The notes under the pieces are model-generated. The model saw only the letters and a program-made list of their open reading frames with translations. It was not told the DNA's origin and made no database searches. Both the position numbers and the translations under genes were made by a program. Shown one piece after another: positions 46,080 through 57,029 of a stretch of 64,000 nucleotides of DNA. This DNA is from Diabrotica undecimpunctata (taxonomy: Eukaryota > Arthropoda > Insecta > Coleoptera > Chrysomelidae). Where the stretch lies: NCBI RefSeq assembly GCF_040954645.1, contig NC_092809.1, forward strand, positions 68,647,141-68,711,140, read 5' to 3'. The number at the start of each line of letters is the position of its first letter. Within the stretch, counting starts at the first letter, position 1.

Positions 46080-46900
46080 AGCATGTTTTATGTCCCGTGT
46101 AGACAATGCTGGGACGAAATCATACAAGCAGTAAGTTAAGGTTATGGTTACAGAATGGAGAACAAAAAAATCCAAATAATATGTTATGCAGACGACGCTG
46201 CATTAATGGCCGAGACAGAATACGAGCTCCAAAAATTAACACATAATCTTCAATACAACAGCCACGAAATACAATATGATAATATCAGCAGAAAAAACCA
46301 AATGTATGACATCATCTAAATACACACGACGATGTAAAAATGATCAATGACAATGTCAAAATTGATGAGAAAATAATAAAGCAGGAAGCAATGTTTAGAT
46401 ATCTGGGAATAGATATAACTAGTTACGGAGATTTTAAAGAAGAAGTACAACAAAGCTTTAAAGCAAGTAAATGAGCGGGATCTCTTAATGACACTTTCTG
46501 GAAGAAGAAACACCTAAGACAGGAACAAAAACAAAAATCTATAAAGCAGCAATTAGACCTATATAAACATACACGGCGAAGACAATACCTGACACATCTA
46601 AAACTAGACGACTACTAGAAACAACAGAGATGAAAATACACCGACAAATATCAGGGAAAAGTGTGTTGGTTAGGAAGAGAAGCGAAAGCCATGCAAGAAA
46701 GGACCATGCAATATAGAAGACATAAATGGATGGGTGACAAAACGAAAACAAAAACACATAAGTACAGTGGCAGAGGATAGAATCGTACGAATAACATGAG
46801 ATAAGTCACCAAATGGACGATGAAGTATTGGTAGACCAAAAAAAGGTGGTACGATAATTTAAACAATTTAGGAGGCTAATATTGAATAAGAAACAGGCTT
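46080..46900 (+). pseudogene. RTE LINE reverse transcriptase fragment
   Basis: Frames give CWDEIIQAV...GYRMENKKIQIICYADDAALMAETEYELQKL (46110-46240) with an intact YADD box. A frame change near 46270 follows, then thumb sequence (RYLGIDITSYGDFKEEVQ, near 46400-46450), YKAAIRPI, and a C-terminus around 46700-46860. The order and wording follow the 23.1-23.9 kb block (GYKMGNKEIKMLCYINDAVLIA), so it is the same LINE family. It is 5'-truncated and frameshifted. Confidence 0.75.
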
Positions 46901-48159
46901 TAAAGCCTACATACATAGAACAATATATTGATGGGGGAAAGTAGATAAAATAAATTCAAGTTTGGAAATGCTTGGCGGGCCGCATAAATATGTTTAACAG
47001 CGGACAGCGTGTTGGTCGTCCCAATTCTAAATCATATTTTGAAAAACTGCAAATTCTATTTAGATACAAAATATTTTTTAACGATCACTAAAGTTACATA
47101 TCTTATGTGTTAACACAATGAGAAAATAATTATGAGTTATTTCAAATAAAATATTTTATTGAGGGTACATGTTTCTTTGTATAAGTGCCTCAACTACTCC
47201 CTGTCAATCCGCTTATTGGAAGGCAAACGCATTTTAAAAGTTTATATTCGCAGTTCAAAATTCCATCTTATACATATTCGATCTAAGCTGTCAATTTGAA
47301 AGTAAAAAAAGGTTATGGTATCTAGAATATACCTATAAATAATTCAAGACCCCCATTTCATTGACCCTCATAAAATAACCATTTTCAAATTGGAATCAGT
47401 CTAAGTTTGAGTAATATGAAAAATGATGTAGGGTCTAACTTATAAAATCCGGATCATTCCTCCTACACGTTCAATTATCTCCACTGATGCTGACGAAGTT
47501 CGAAGCGGACATTTCTCGGTAATTATCGGTACATCAGACAAACGGTTAGTCTCTCGCCAGTGGCGGATAAATAATTAGTAGACAATTAAAATTATAAAAT
47601 TTTAAAATTTTAATTGTGTGCAAATAGTTTTTTATTGATGGAAATAATTAATGATTTTAATGGTTATTATAAATGGTTTTAAATAAAACCCAAAAGATGA
47701 AGCTTAAACATAAAACGATTTTAAACAGAAGAAATAAACCTGCAAATATTTTTGTTGGTGTAAGCCACAATTTTACTTTAAAATTAAATTTATTTGACGT
47801 TTCGATTTCCAATTCGGAAGTCGTTCTTAAAATTCAAAACATTCATAAAATAAACAAGTTTTGTTCTTGTTGCTTGGTACCTAAAAAATTCTTATAATTT
47901 CTAATAATTTAATTTTATCGGACTTATTCATATTGACGTTTCAGACATATATTATACATTTTAAAGTAGATGGCTTAAAAATGATACTGACAATATTTTT
48001 GAAGTGTGTTCCTATAGCAACTTCATTTAATTACATGAAATCAACTGCAACTGAAGAATATCCGCCAGGAAAATGATGGTATGTGATTTATCTTTGACAA
48101 CCACATTCAGCTTATATACCAACCATAGTCAGCCGACTGTGATTTTATTACGAATTCCA
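46901..48159. other. Mostly unassigned; contains a Penelope-type motif
   Basis: No coding feature supported. Includes an AT-rich palindrome with 11-bp arms (47583-47616) and the hammerhead-like motif at 47796-47829. Confidence 0.45.
47796..47829 (-). ncRNA. Hammerhead-like motif, third locus
   Basis: On the minus strand: AAGAACGACTTCC, a short GAATT loop, GGAAATCGAAACGTC. The stem arms GACTTCC and GGAAATC pair with one mismatch and are followed by GAAAC and GTC, as in the 25 kb motifs. The CUGAUGA equivalent is far from consensus, so catalytic ability is unlikely. Confidence 0.35.
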
Positions 48160-49490
48160 ATAATAAACCTAGAGACTACTGGAAAATAGTAAATTTCTAA
48201 AGAAATAACACAAGATCCAGTTCAGTACAATCTGATCTACCTCTAGACGAAATAAATCATGTTTTTACAAAAATTGCAGCGAATATAATTACCTCTCTTC
48301 CCACTATTAATGTCGATGTCCTCTTCAATTATAGAAATTATCTTTCTCCGATTAACTCCTTTTTTTTTGTCCCGTTGTGGAAGAAGAGCTCTGTCAAATA
48401 ATAAAGTCTCTTAGTAATTCTAGTTGTAGGGATGTTCACGAATAGAAAATTTTAAAAGAAACTTACCAAATAGTATTAACACCTTTTACTCATCTAATTA
48501 ATTAAATTCTATTAACTCGAGTATTTCCGAAAGTACTAAAATACTCAAAAGTTCTACCTATCTACAAAAAAGGTGACTCCTCAAAAACTTACAATTACAG
48601 ACCCATAAGCATTATTTCTACTTTTGAGAAAGTGATTGAAAAGGCTATCAAAAAAAATTTTATTTCTATTTTGAGTCAAATAATTACTTTGAGAACTCAC
48701 AATATGAATTCAGAAGTGGTCGTTCTACTACAAACGCGGTATTTAATGTTGTGAACGCATAGCAATTTGTCTTTGCGACTTGTTGAAGGCTTTTGACTGC
48801 GTTTCACATGACATTTAGCTCCACAAATTAAATCACTATGGAATCAGAGGTATCGCTCTTAAGCTTATTTTTGTGACAGACACCAGGTAGTAGTATCTAA
48901 AGTTTATCTCTCCAATTTTCTATTTGTAAAACTTTGAGTCCCACAATGTCTTATGAGAAATTTTATACTTAATCTGGCACATGGTTTGCTACAAACAAAT
49001 TTGACTCTGATAAAACGCAAAATTTGTTTATATTTGCAAGTAATTTACATAAAGATCCAGATAACAAAGAGACTGTTAAAATATTGGGAATAACCATGGA
49101 TAATCGACTAAACTGGAGGGCTCATATCTCACAACTAAAGAAAAAGCTACCAAGTTCATTATTTGTTATTCGCCAACTAGCAAGGGTTGTCAACTTTGAA
49201 ACATTAAAAATGACATTATTTTTTCTTTATTTCACTCTCACCTAAACTATGGATTAATCATATGGGGAAATTCAACAAATGAACTTCAAATTTTTAGAAT
49301 GCAAAAGAAAGCTATCAGGATTTTAGAAGACGTTAGTTATTTAGAACACTGTCGACCTTTCTTTATCAAATTCAAAATTATGCCGCTATCTACTCTGTTG
49401 ATATTTCAAGTCCTGTTGATGTTCATGTTTACAATACGTCAAACTATCACTACTTACGAAGAAATTGCTGTTGATTACGTCTTTTAGATT
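48160..49490 (+). pseudogene. Jockey-type LINE reverse transcriptase relic
   Basis: Plus-strand frames give KVLKIPRVFPK-like sequence, YNYRPISIISTFEKVIEKAI (48590-48650), NSQYEFRSGRSTTNAVFNVVN (48690-48760), LLKAFDCVSHD-like sequence (48780-48820), and SGTWFATNKFDSDKTQNLFIF. VKILGITMDNRLNWRAHISQLKKKLPSSLFVIRQLA (49074-49190) follows, then MQKKAIRILEDVSYLEHCRPFF (49299). This is the palm-to-thumb order of Jockey-clade ORF2. The YADD segment is missing near 48930. Stops and frameshifts break it. It differs from the minus-strand Jockey relic at 10.4-12.0 kb. Confidence 0.75.
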
Positions 49491-51810
49491 AAAATTGCCT
49501 TAATTATAACTATTACAGTATTTTACCAAAAAGTGTTCTGAAACATTGCTTTTACTGTTCAGAATATATGACTCATTGCAGAACATCCACTGAACAGCTT
49601 ACCGTGACTTTGCCATAAATCTTTTTCTGTTTAATATGTATTTTTGTTTGCGATATATTTAAGTAACGTTTTATTTTCCTTTTTTATATACTATGTATTT
49701 TTTTTACTTGCTACAAACAATATTTGCATTTGTAAGTATTTAAAAAAATAAATAACGTCTACACACATGCAATGATGACAGTGAAATTCTACTGTTACTG
49801 ATCCCATAATAAATCATGAGAAAACAACCAGGAAAAAAACCTCATGATACTATCCCGATATGGTAAGTATTTGTTCCTATATTTATTTTCACTCTGAATA
49901 TTAACACCAAAACTCTATTAAAAAAATACATATAAAATCAGATAATATAATAATCAGATAAATCAGATAAATCAGAAATAATGTATCCTTGATATGTTGT
50001 TAATTTACTAATAGTTGTATTTTTTTTCTATTGATTTCCTCTTTTAATGTGGATAACCAGATTCTACTGTCTTCTGACGAGCAATACGATTATTTGAGAT
50101 CTAATAAATTCGTCATTTTTATTACGTTCAGCCCCGGGTGGCATCATTGTAATGCCTCACTAAACTGTACGTTTGGGACAATGAGGTATTACTCTAATGC
50201 CACACTACATTTTGTATTAGGGACATCGTGACATCAACTAAAGCTAACACAGCTATATAAATTAGATTGTAAGTCAAACAGAGTGATCCAAGGAGCAAAA
50301 TAATATTATCTTATCGGATGTGAGACGGTTTTTATGAAATATATGGAAATTATCAATTTTTATGAAAAATAAAAGATTTTATTCAGAATATACAAATATA
50401 ATTATAATAATATAACATAACACCTTAATATTTTAAAACAGTATTATGTGTTGAGAAAAAACAAGAAATAAAATATTTTTTTCTTCCTTGTATATTCCTC
50501 ATGACTGACCCGATGTTATCTTTGAGATTAGTTTCAATAGCCTACAATTATAAATTGACTAAATTGACTGTGACAATAAATTTAGTTTACGAAATTTGTT
50601 TATAAACTTTAATTTTGTGTTTAATTTTCTGTACCATTTTTTTCCATTGTGGGAACAACTTTCGGGTAGCTTTAAGCTTCTTGTCCAGTGTCATCTCATA
50701 CAGAGGATACAGATTGAACTGGTTCATTAAGATTTTGTTCCCTAATCCCATGGGTCCTCATCCAACTTGTTACACAGTTTTCTCCAGTGCCTCTTCTTCT
50801 ATCGGCTATGATCTTTCTGCTCAGTTCCTTTTTTCGCACAGTGTATACCACGAGTATACATAAATAGAAAAAATTAGACAGATTGTTAGTTAAAACTTTA
50901 TTTAAAACTAAATTAATAAACCTAAATTGGTAAAGGTAAAGGTAAAGGTAAACTTAACAGGCTATAGATGAATACTTTTCACCTAATTTCTAAATATTTT
51001 ATTTGTATGTATAATATGTAACCTATATTCCTATATTCCTTACCGAAGTAAAACCGGGTTACTCCACTGAGAAATATAATAAATAATACCAAAATAACAG
51101 CAAATGACTCGCGTTTAATTAAGAAAATATCACTCACTGACTCTGTTTTGGGCTAGACAGAATTTATGAGAAATACTTAGCATATTAATAAATACAATGG
51201 ATTATGAAATTTATGGTGCTAATATTAATTGTTATTTTTAGCGCTTTTTGTTTTAATGTTCTTTGAAAGAGCAAACCAATAAAATACCTCGTGGCAATAT
51301 GAATGGAGCTTGATTTTATGTTTTTCGAATGATTAAGGTTCTTTATTTATTACTATTCATGGTAATATAAAAGGTTTGTTGTTCTCATTAATATGCTTAT
51401 GTAAGTTGTTAGATATACAGGCAAAAATCGACATTCTTTATTTACGCTAAAACATTTTAATTAAGATAACTGATTGGAACCCAAAAATTTAGCTCATTAA
51501 ATAAAAAAGTATTTAGATAATATTATTTTTTAGAAGCTTGGGTAGTAAGTAATTCTACACTGCTAAACACATCAGTTTAGGTACTTGTACAAAGGTCGAA
51601 CAATTCCAGAGTTAAAAGATAATAACTGCGTTTTATTTCACGATGCTGTACCCAAAAATCTAACAGGTTATGGGCCTAGATCAGGTAACTTAATTCTAAC
51701 TATTATAGTTAACAGGTTGTATGGTAAATAACGAAATAGAGGTCCGATTATTTAAAATTGATCTTACGAGAAATTAAATAGCGATCTTACATTGTTTATA
51801 TGAGGAGCAA
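49491..51810. other. No gene recognised
   Basis: Long AT-rich stretch. The only structure noted is a 24-bp-arm imperfect inverted repeat at 50138-50203. Short frames near 50030 and 50615 show no family motif. Confidence 0.5.
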
Positions 51811-51824
51811 CTGAGTAAAAAGCA

Positions 51825-52041
51825 ATAAATCCAGTTTTAGACATGCATTAAGGAAATACTAAAATACTTGGTTTAGTTCAATCTACATTGTGAACTATCC
51901 ATTTCAGGCAGTGTCCATTAAATCTAATATATATATTGCTATATGAATAATTCAAAACCAAACAAAAATGCATTAAATCTCATTTTAAAACCAAGCAAAC
52001 TGACATAAATCCATCATATTTAACCAAACTGTAATAAATGC
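51825..52041 (+). repeat. Left block of ATAAATCC motif array
   Basis: Degenerate copies of AAGCAAA-Y---ATAAATCC occur with ATAAATCC (or a variant) at 51825-51832, 51972-51980, 52005-52012 and 52034-52041. The last three are spaced 29-32 bp. The same motif in the same orientation resumes at 55.06 kb. Confidence 0.7.
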
Positions 52042-52392
52042 TTGAAAAAATATTTCTGTAAAAGTTTTGTTCAGTTTGCGCAAATAACCAAAAATTGGCA
52101 ATCACAGTTCTGGTCATTTTGTTATGCTAAGACATTCTGCACACGAAGCGAATCATCATAGACGCGTATAAGTTTCGTCTTGCAGCGACGATTCCTTTAC
52201 GCTCCTTTCACACACTAAGCATATGAACGTTCGGTGGTTTTGACGTTCGGTAGTTTTGACGCACGTTCAGAATTGATTGTGCTTTCACACAAGGCGTCAC
52301 TGCTGCCGTACTTCAGTTTTAACCGAGTCGTTTACCTTATAACACTAAATGTAATTTCGTAAAATAAATGGTGCAGTGTAGATATGGAGTGA

Positions 52393-52686
52393 AATCAAAT
52401 TATAGCGTTGTGGTTACTCTATCGTCGAAAAAAGAGAAATAAGAATGACCGAATTCATTGGATACATCCTATTAACGCAAAAAGATACGATGTTGGGATG
52501 CTTGTCACATTATTTGACGATTTAAGGAAAGATAAATTAAAATTTTTCAGTTATTTCCGTATGTCAATTTCATCATTTGACGAACTACATTGTCAACTAA
52601 AAGAAGTCATTCAGCCTCAAAATACAAAAATGAGAAACTGTAAACCCGTGGAAATATTGGCTGTTAGATGTTTTAAAATAAGTTGA
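52393..52686 (+). pseudogene. Harbinger transposase, N-terminal fragment
   Basis: The frame reads IIALWLLYRRKKRNKNDRIHWIHPINAKRYDVGM, LVTLFDDLRKDKLKFFSYFRMSISSFDELHCQL and KEVIQPQNTKMRNCKPVEILAV, the N-terminal region of PIF/Harbinger (HARBI1-like) transposases. Sequence similarity stops at 52686 and the catalytic DDE domain is absent downstream. The partner MADF-BESS gene converges on it from the opposite strand, as in complete Harbinger elements. This copy can no longer supply transposase. Confidence 0.8.
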
Positions 52687-52854
52687 TTGTAATTCGTGGT
52701 GTTTCAATGGTTTTAATGTGAAAATGAAACAGTTACATCAAAAATTATTAAAATTATTTAATTATTTATTTATTAAATTGAACCATAAATGAAAAAAAGA
52801 AATGATGTAGTGTTTGTTGGTTGAAAATATTGTTGGGCTTAATGTTGTGAAAAG

Positions 52855-53867
52855 GAATGGTTGTGAAAGGATAGTTGTGAATAGGAAGAGTAACTGGGAT
52901 GGGAACGCCAGTAGTTAGTGTCTACATTGGATTGTAGGAGATGGCCTGTGACCCTTTTTTTGTTGTTTATATTTGATATGGTTTGAAGAACCGCCATCTG
53001 GCACTCAAGTATTTCTTCCCCACTAAACTTGCTCAAATGGGGTAGCAAACTCTGAAAAATGCCATGTTCGGGTAAGGTTTTTCAGGGGCTTTCGGTTCCA
53101 ACACCTTTAAAATTTTTAACTCTACTTCATCCACTTGTTTGCGCCGCCTGGTTCCCGTCGGTTACTTGGTTGAAGATACTACATCGATCGTTGGACTTGA
53201 AGACATTCCTACCGATCCTACAACACGAGGAGGTCTGGCAGCTAACAACGTACGACACATTCTATGCCAGTATTTTATGTCAAGCGTTGGAAGCCTTCCT
53301 TGGCAAATGGATAAAATATAATTTATCTAAAACCTACATATTACTACAATATTACCTTTAGTCGGCCATATTATAGACTATAGCATTTACACGGTGTTTC
53401 GCTTTTGTGCGTAATTTTTAATATATAGGTTTATATCTAAAAAAGGGTTCTGAACTCAATAAAAAGAATTGTATTTATTTTTTAACATTGAACCTGTAAC
53501 TCAATAACGAGGCAATGTTTGGTGTATATTCGTTTGACTTTCGAACACTAAGCACAATATTCACACATATTATGGAACACCCTGTATATTCAACGTTAAT
53601 TGCAACTATGTAAAATAAAATGTATTATAATATATAATTTTAATTGTTGTTATCAGAAATATAAATAATTTTGCTGTACTTATCAAATGCGTTTTTTTCA
53701 TTATCACCTAGTTTTTCAAATTCACTGTAAAGTGCACTACACACATCATTCCAAGCATTTCTCGTCAAGTTTCTATATTTATATATTTCTATTGTTTTGT
53801 CCCAAAGAACAGGTCTTGCTTCAACCAATGTTATTAATATTTCACTATCAATTTCAGATTCATTCAT
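52855..53867 (-). pseudogene. Harbinger MADF-BESS DNA-binding protein
   Basis: From 53867 down: MNESEIDSEILITLVEARPVLWDKTIEIYKYRNLTRNAWNDVC (MADF, Myb/SANT-like DNA-binding domain) up to a stop at 53640. Near 53230-53070 comes PTGTRRRKQVDEVELKILKVLEP then MAFF, and near 53050-52960 SLLPHLSKFSGEEILECQMAVLQTISNI, a BESS motif. Proteins of this layout accompany Harbinger transposases and help bring them to DNA and the nucleus. Blocks lie in different frames; the gaps could be introns, but at least one stop (near 53150) lies inside a coding block. Confidence 0.75.
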
Positions 53868-54164
53868 TCCGAATCATATTCATCACCTACTTAACAGCCG
53901 CAAAGTGTAAATAAAAAATATACCAAACAACCCAGCACGGTACCTTCGTGCGACTGAATGACCGTATCATGTAAAAGGATTCACGCACCAGCGTGAAGGT
54001 GAGAGTCGGATTTGAGTAGAAGAGTCTAAGTGAAGTAAACTGAAAGCTACTCCATGTTTTCGCATTCTACCCCTTTACCCCTCTCCCCCCCACGAACACC
54101 TATTAATGATGCTTTTTATGCTCAACAAGTGAGTTTTTACGTTTTATGCTATGTCGATATGGCG

Positions 54165-54980
54165 TATTTCACACATGGACAGAAGAAACGGCTGGACGAG
54201 GATCTATGGAAGTAACATCTGCTTCACTTTGTCATCTAGATTTATTTAATCTTAAAAATTAACAAAAAAATCGTTTATTTTGTGACGGATGTGGAGAGCA
54301 AAATAAAAACGCTCATGTTATCCAAGCCTTCTACTATTGACTAAAGAAAAAATCGCCTGAAAACTTAACTGAAATTAATCTTACATTTGCTGTTAGAGGT
54401 CACAGCTTGTTACCAGCTGATAAAGTATTAGAGCACGTTGAAAAAGCCTTAAGAAAATGTGCTTCTTTAAAGATAAAAAAACAATATGAAGAAATTTACA
54501 GCCCTTTTGGAGCTGTAAAAAGCCTTATATCTGATTGGTTTCTGTATGATGTTAAACAATTGCAATCAAATTTAAAAAAATTGATGGAATCTCAGATGTT
54601 AAAAGAATTATATTAAAGAAACATCATTCTTCACCAATGGTCATTACTTGTTTTAAATACTTTAGGTTCTGCGGTATCTAGAAGTGTTAGGTCTTTATGT
54701 AAACTCTGAAGTTCCTAAAACGTTGCTTAAGAAAGGTAAAAAAGACTCACAGTTGACACTAGAAATCGCGAGATTAGGAAGACCACTAAAAGAAAAGAAA
54801 AAAAAATCGTTAAAACATTTACTGCTACAATAATTTGGAAATAAGTAAGTGGGAAGAAGAAGAAAACATTAAATGGTATAAGGACATTTGCGAAAATTGA
54901 GAAGATGACACCGCTAATGAAAGTGATGAAATGGAAAAGGAATGTGATTATCTAGGAGATGATACAGGCCTACATATTTG
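54165..54980 (+). pseudogene. DUF7869-like element protein, C-terminal part
   Basis: The frame reads WTEETAGRGSMEVTSASLCHLDL, a stop, then LFCDGCGEQNKNAHVIQAFYY (54270-54345). After a stop at about 54340 it continues ENLTEINLTFAVRGHSLLPADKVLEHVEKALRK and FGAVKSLISDWFLYDVKQLQSNL to 54616. The pair CDGCGEQNKN and RGHSLLPAD is characteristic of a family of repeat-associated proteins in insects and other invertebrates (DUF7869). Its catalytic role is not established to my knowledge. A lysine-rich C-terminus follows in another frame. It sits just before the right motif array. Confidence 0.6.
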
Positions 54981-55115
54981 AGAATCTTTGTTTTATAAAT
55001 AAGTAATAGTATTTTCGTATACTGGTGTTTCATTTTCGATATTTAGGTATTTACTTAGCAAAATGACATATATCCAACCAACAGTTAAGCAAAACGAAAT
55101 AAATCCATTAATATA

Positions 55116-56974
55116 CAGTGTGTAAAAGCCAAATGGAATAAATTCATTATTTAGGTTACTGTACATATTTATAAAAAATCCCGAAAGACGTTAAATTTAA
55201 ATTATAACTTGACATTCTTTAACGTGAAAATGCAACACCTACCTTCAACCCCCTTAGAATGACAGGTACAACTCCCAATTTTTTAAATAGGAAGTATATG
55301 CTTGTGATATATCGTTTGAAAGGTCTTTTCATTCTCCATTCAAACATGTTGTCGCTTTCAAGTTTATTAAGATTAATTAAGATAAAATAAATTAAAATAA
55401 TGTGGTTACCGAAATTCGCTACAATACAATCAAAAACTAAAATGTAATGCAAAACGTAATAGAATGTAGAACACGAAAAAGAGCTATGAATTTTAATGAA
55501 GTAGATGTTCAAAATGTTCACCGCGAACGTCTTGGCAACATCCTAATCTCAAATAAAACTGTCTTCTCTAACATTATTTAACATAACAGGCGTGATCGAC
55601 CTAATCGCAAGCGTTATTCGTTCTTTTAAGTCATTTAAATCAGAAGGTTTAGTTTTGCACACATGGCCTTCACATATCCCCATAAAAAGAAATCTAATAA
55701 TGTAAGATCAGGTGATCGCGCTGGCCATTCAATCGATCCTCGCCTCCCTATCCACCGATTGGGAAATATTGTATCGAGGTACTGCCGTTCATTAAGTTGG
55801 TAATGTGGTGGTGCTCCATCCTGCTGAAACCATATCGTATTCTCTGGAACTTGAGGGTTTCCTGAATCATAATATACATTTGCCAACGTTGGAATGACAT
55901 AATTTTGAAGTAGTGCCAAATAATTGTTGCCATTCAAGTTGCCCTCAATGAAAAAGGGACCAATAATATTGTTTCCTACAATCCCTGCCCAAACATTAAC
56001 CTTTTGAGGATATTGAGTGTGTTCTTCTCTCATCCAGTGAGGATTCTCCTTGGCCCAGTAGCGGCAATTTTGCCGATTAGCATGACCGTTAAGTGAAAAA
56101 GTACACTCATTAGAAAACATAACGTCTTCTAATTATATAATATTGTTATCCAACATGTCCATCATTTGCTTCAAAAAAAAGTTCTCCTATCAAAATCGTC
56201 TTCCATGAACACCTGAGTAGGTATCATCTTATAGGGATGCAATTTATTTTCTTTTAATATATTTACTATCGATGTATGGCTAGCATTGAATGTAGTGGAT
56301 GCCTGTCTACTCGATGGATGTGGATTTTCTTGAAACTCAAGCAACACATCTAATTTGAGTTCATCACTCAGTGCATTGGCAGCTGCTTTTTTTATCTGCC
56401 TTACATGACCAAACTCGCGAAACTGCTTCTCTATTTTACTTATTGTTCCTTGGGATATAGGCGGTAAATTAGGAAATTTCTCATGAAATAGGTGAGTTAC
56501 TTCCTGTTGTGTTCGGGTGTTATCTCCGTAACCAATCATTTGTAAAACTGTTATTTTATGCATTTCCGTTAATCTAACCATTTTTCAGAATTGAATTGAA
56601 CGAACTTTTTACTTAAATTAAAATACTGACAACTTAAATAAAACGGGAAATAAGTTTTGAGTATATTTTAGCGAATTTCGGTAAGCACATGATTTTAATT
56701 TATTTTATCTTAAATAATCTTAATAAACTTAAAAGCGACAACATTTTTGAATGGAGAATGAAAAGACCTTTCAAACAATATATCACAAGCCTATACTTCC
56801 TATTTTAAAAATTGGGGGTTGTACCTGTCATTCTAAGGGGGTTGAACGTAGGGGTTGCATTTTCACGTTAAAGAATGTCAAGTTATAATTTAAATTTGAC
56901 GTGTTTCGGGATTTTTTATAAATATGTACAGTAACCTAAATAATGAATTTATTCCATTTGGCTTTTACACACCG
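55116..56974 (-). mobile_element. DD41D mariner-type element, 1859 bp, 304-bp inverted repeats
   Basis: The left inverted repeat (55116-55420) and right (56671-56974) are reverse complements with few changes, starting CAGTGTGTAAAAGCC on the left and ending GGCTTTTACACACCG on the right. TA lies outside each end (55114-55115 and 56975-56976). The interior holds one transposase gene on the minus strand. Length and TA target fit the Tc1/mariner superfamily, although 304-bp inverted repeats are long for it. Confidence 0.93.
55635..56581 (-). pseudogene. DD41D transposase with one frameshift
   Basis: ATG at 56581 starts MVRLTEMHKITVLQMIGYGD and a 136-codon frame: helix-turn-helix region, SQGTISKIEKQFREFGHVRQ, HTSIVNILKENKLHPYKM and MEDDFDRR. 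The rest continues in another frame from 56120: CTFSLNGHANRQNCRYW, NVWAGIVGNNIIGPFFIEGNL, TIWFQQDGAPPHY (second D), GSIEWPARSPDLTLLDFFLWG (third D). I count 41 residues between the last two catalytic D. The first D is changed (FSNECTF where relatives have FSDECTF). One frameshift between 56171 and 56120 plus this D-to-N change would prevent activity. Confidence 0.9.
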
Positions 56975-57029
56975 TAGAGCAAAATGCTATAAATCCACAC
57001 AATGTTTAAGCAAACAGATAAATCCAATA

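Larger units (their letters stand above)
55068..57025 (+). repeat. Right block of ATAAATCC motif array, split by a DD41D element
   Basis: Motif cores lie at 55068-55075, 55099-55106, 56989-56996 and 57018-57025. Subtracting the 1859-bp insertion and its duplicated TA places them 31, 29 and 29 bp apart, so the array was continuous and evenly spaced before the insertion. Example copies: GCAAAACGAAATAAATCC and AAGCAAACAGATAAATCC. Confidence 0.75.

Noticed and set aside
46975..47035. GGCGGGCCGCATAAA-like sequence as a hAT element fragment
   Set aside because: Too short and without a frame or ends to support an assignment.
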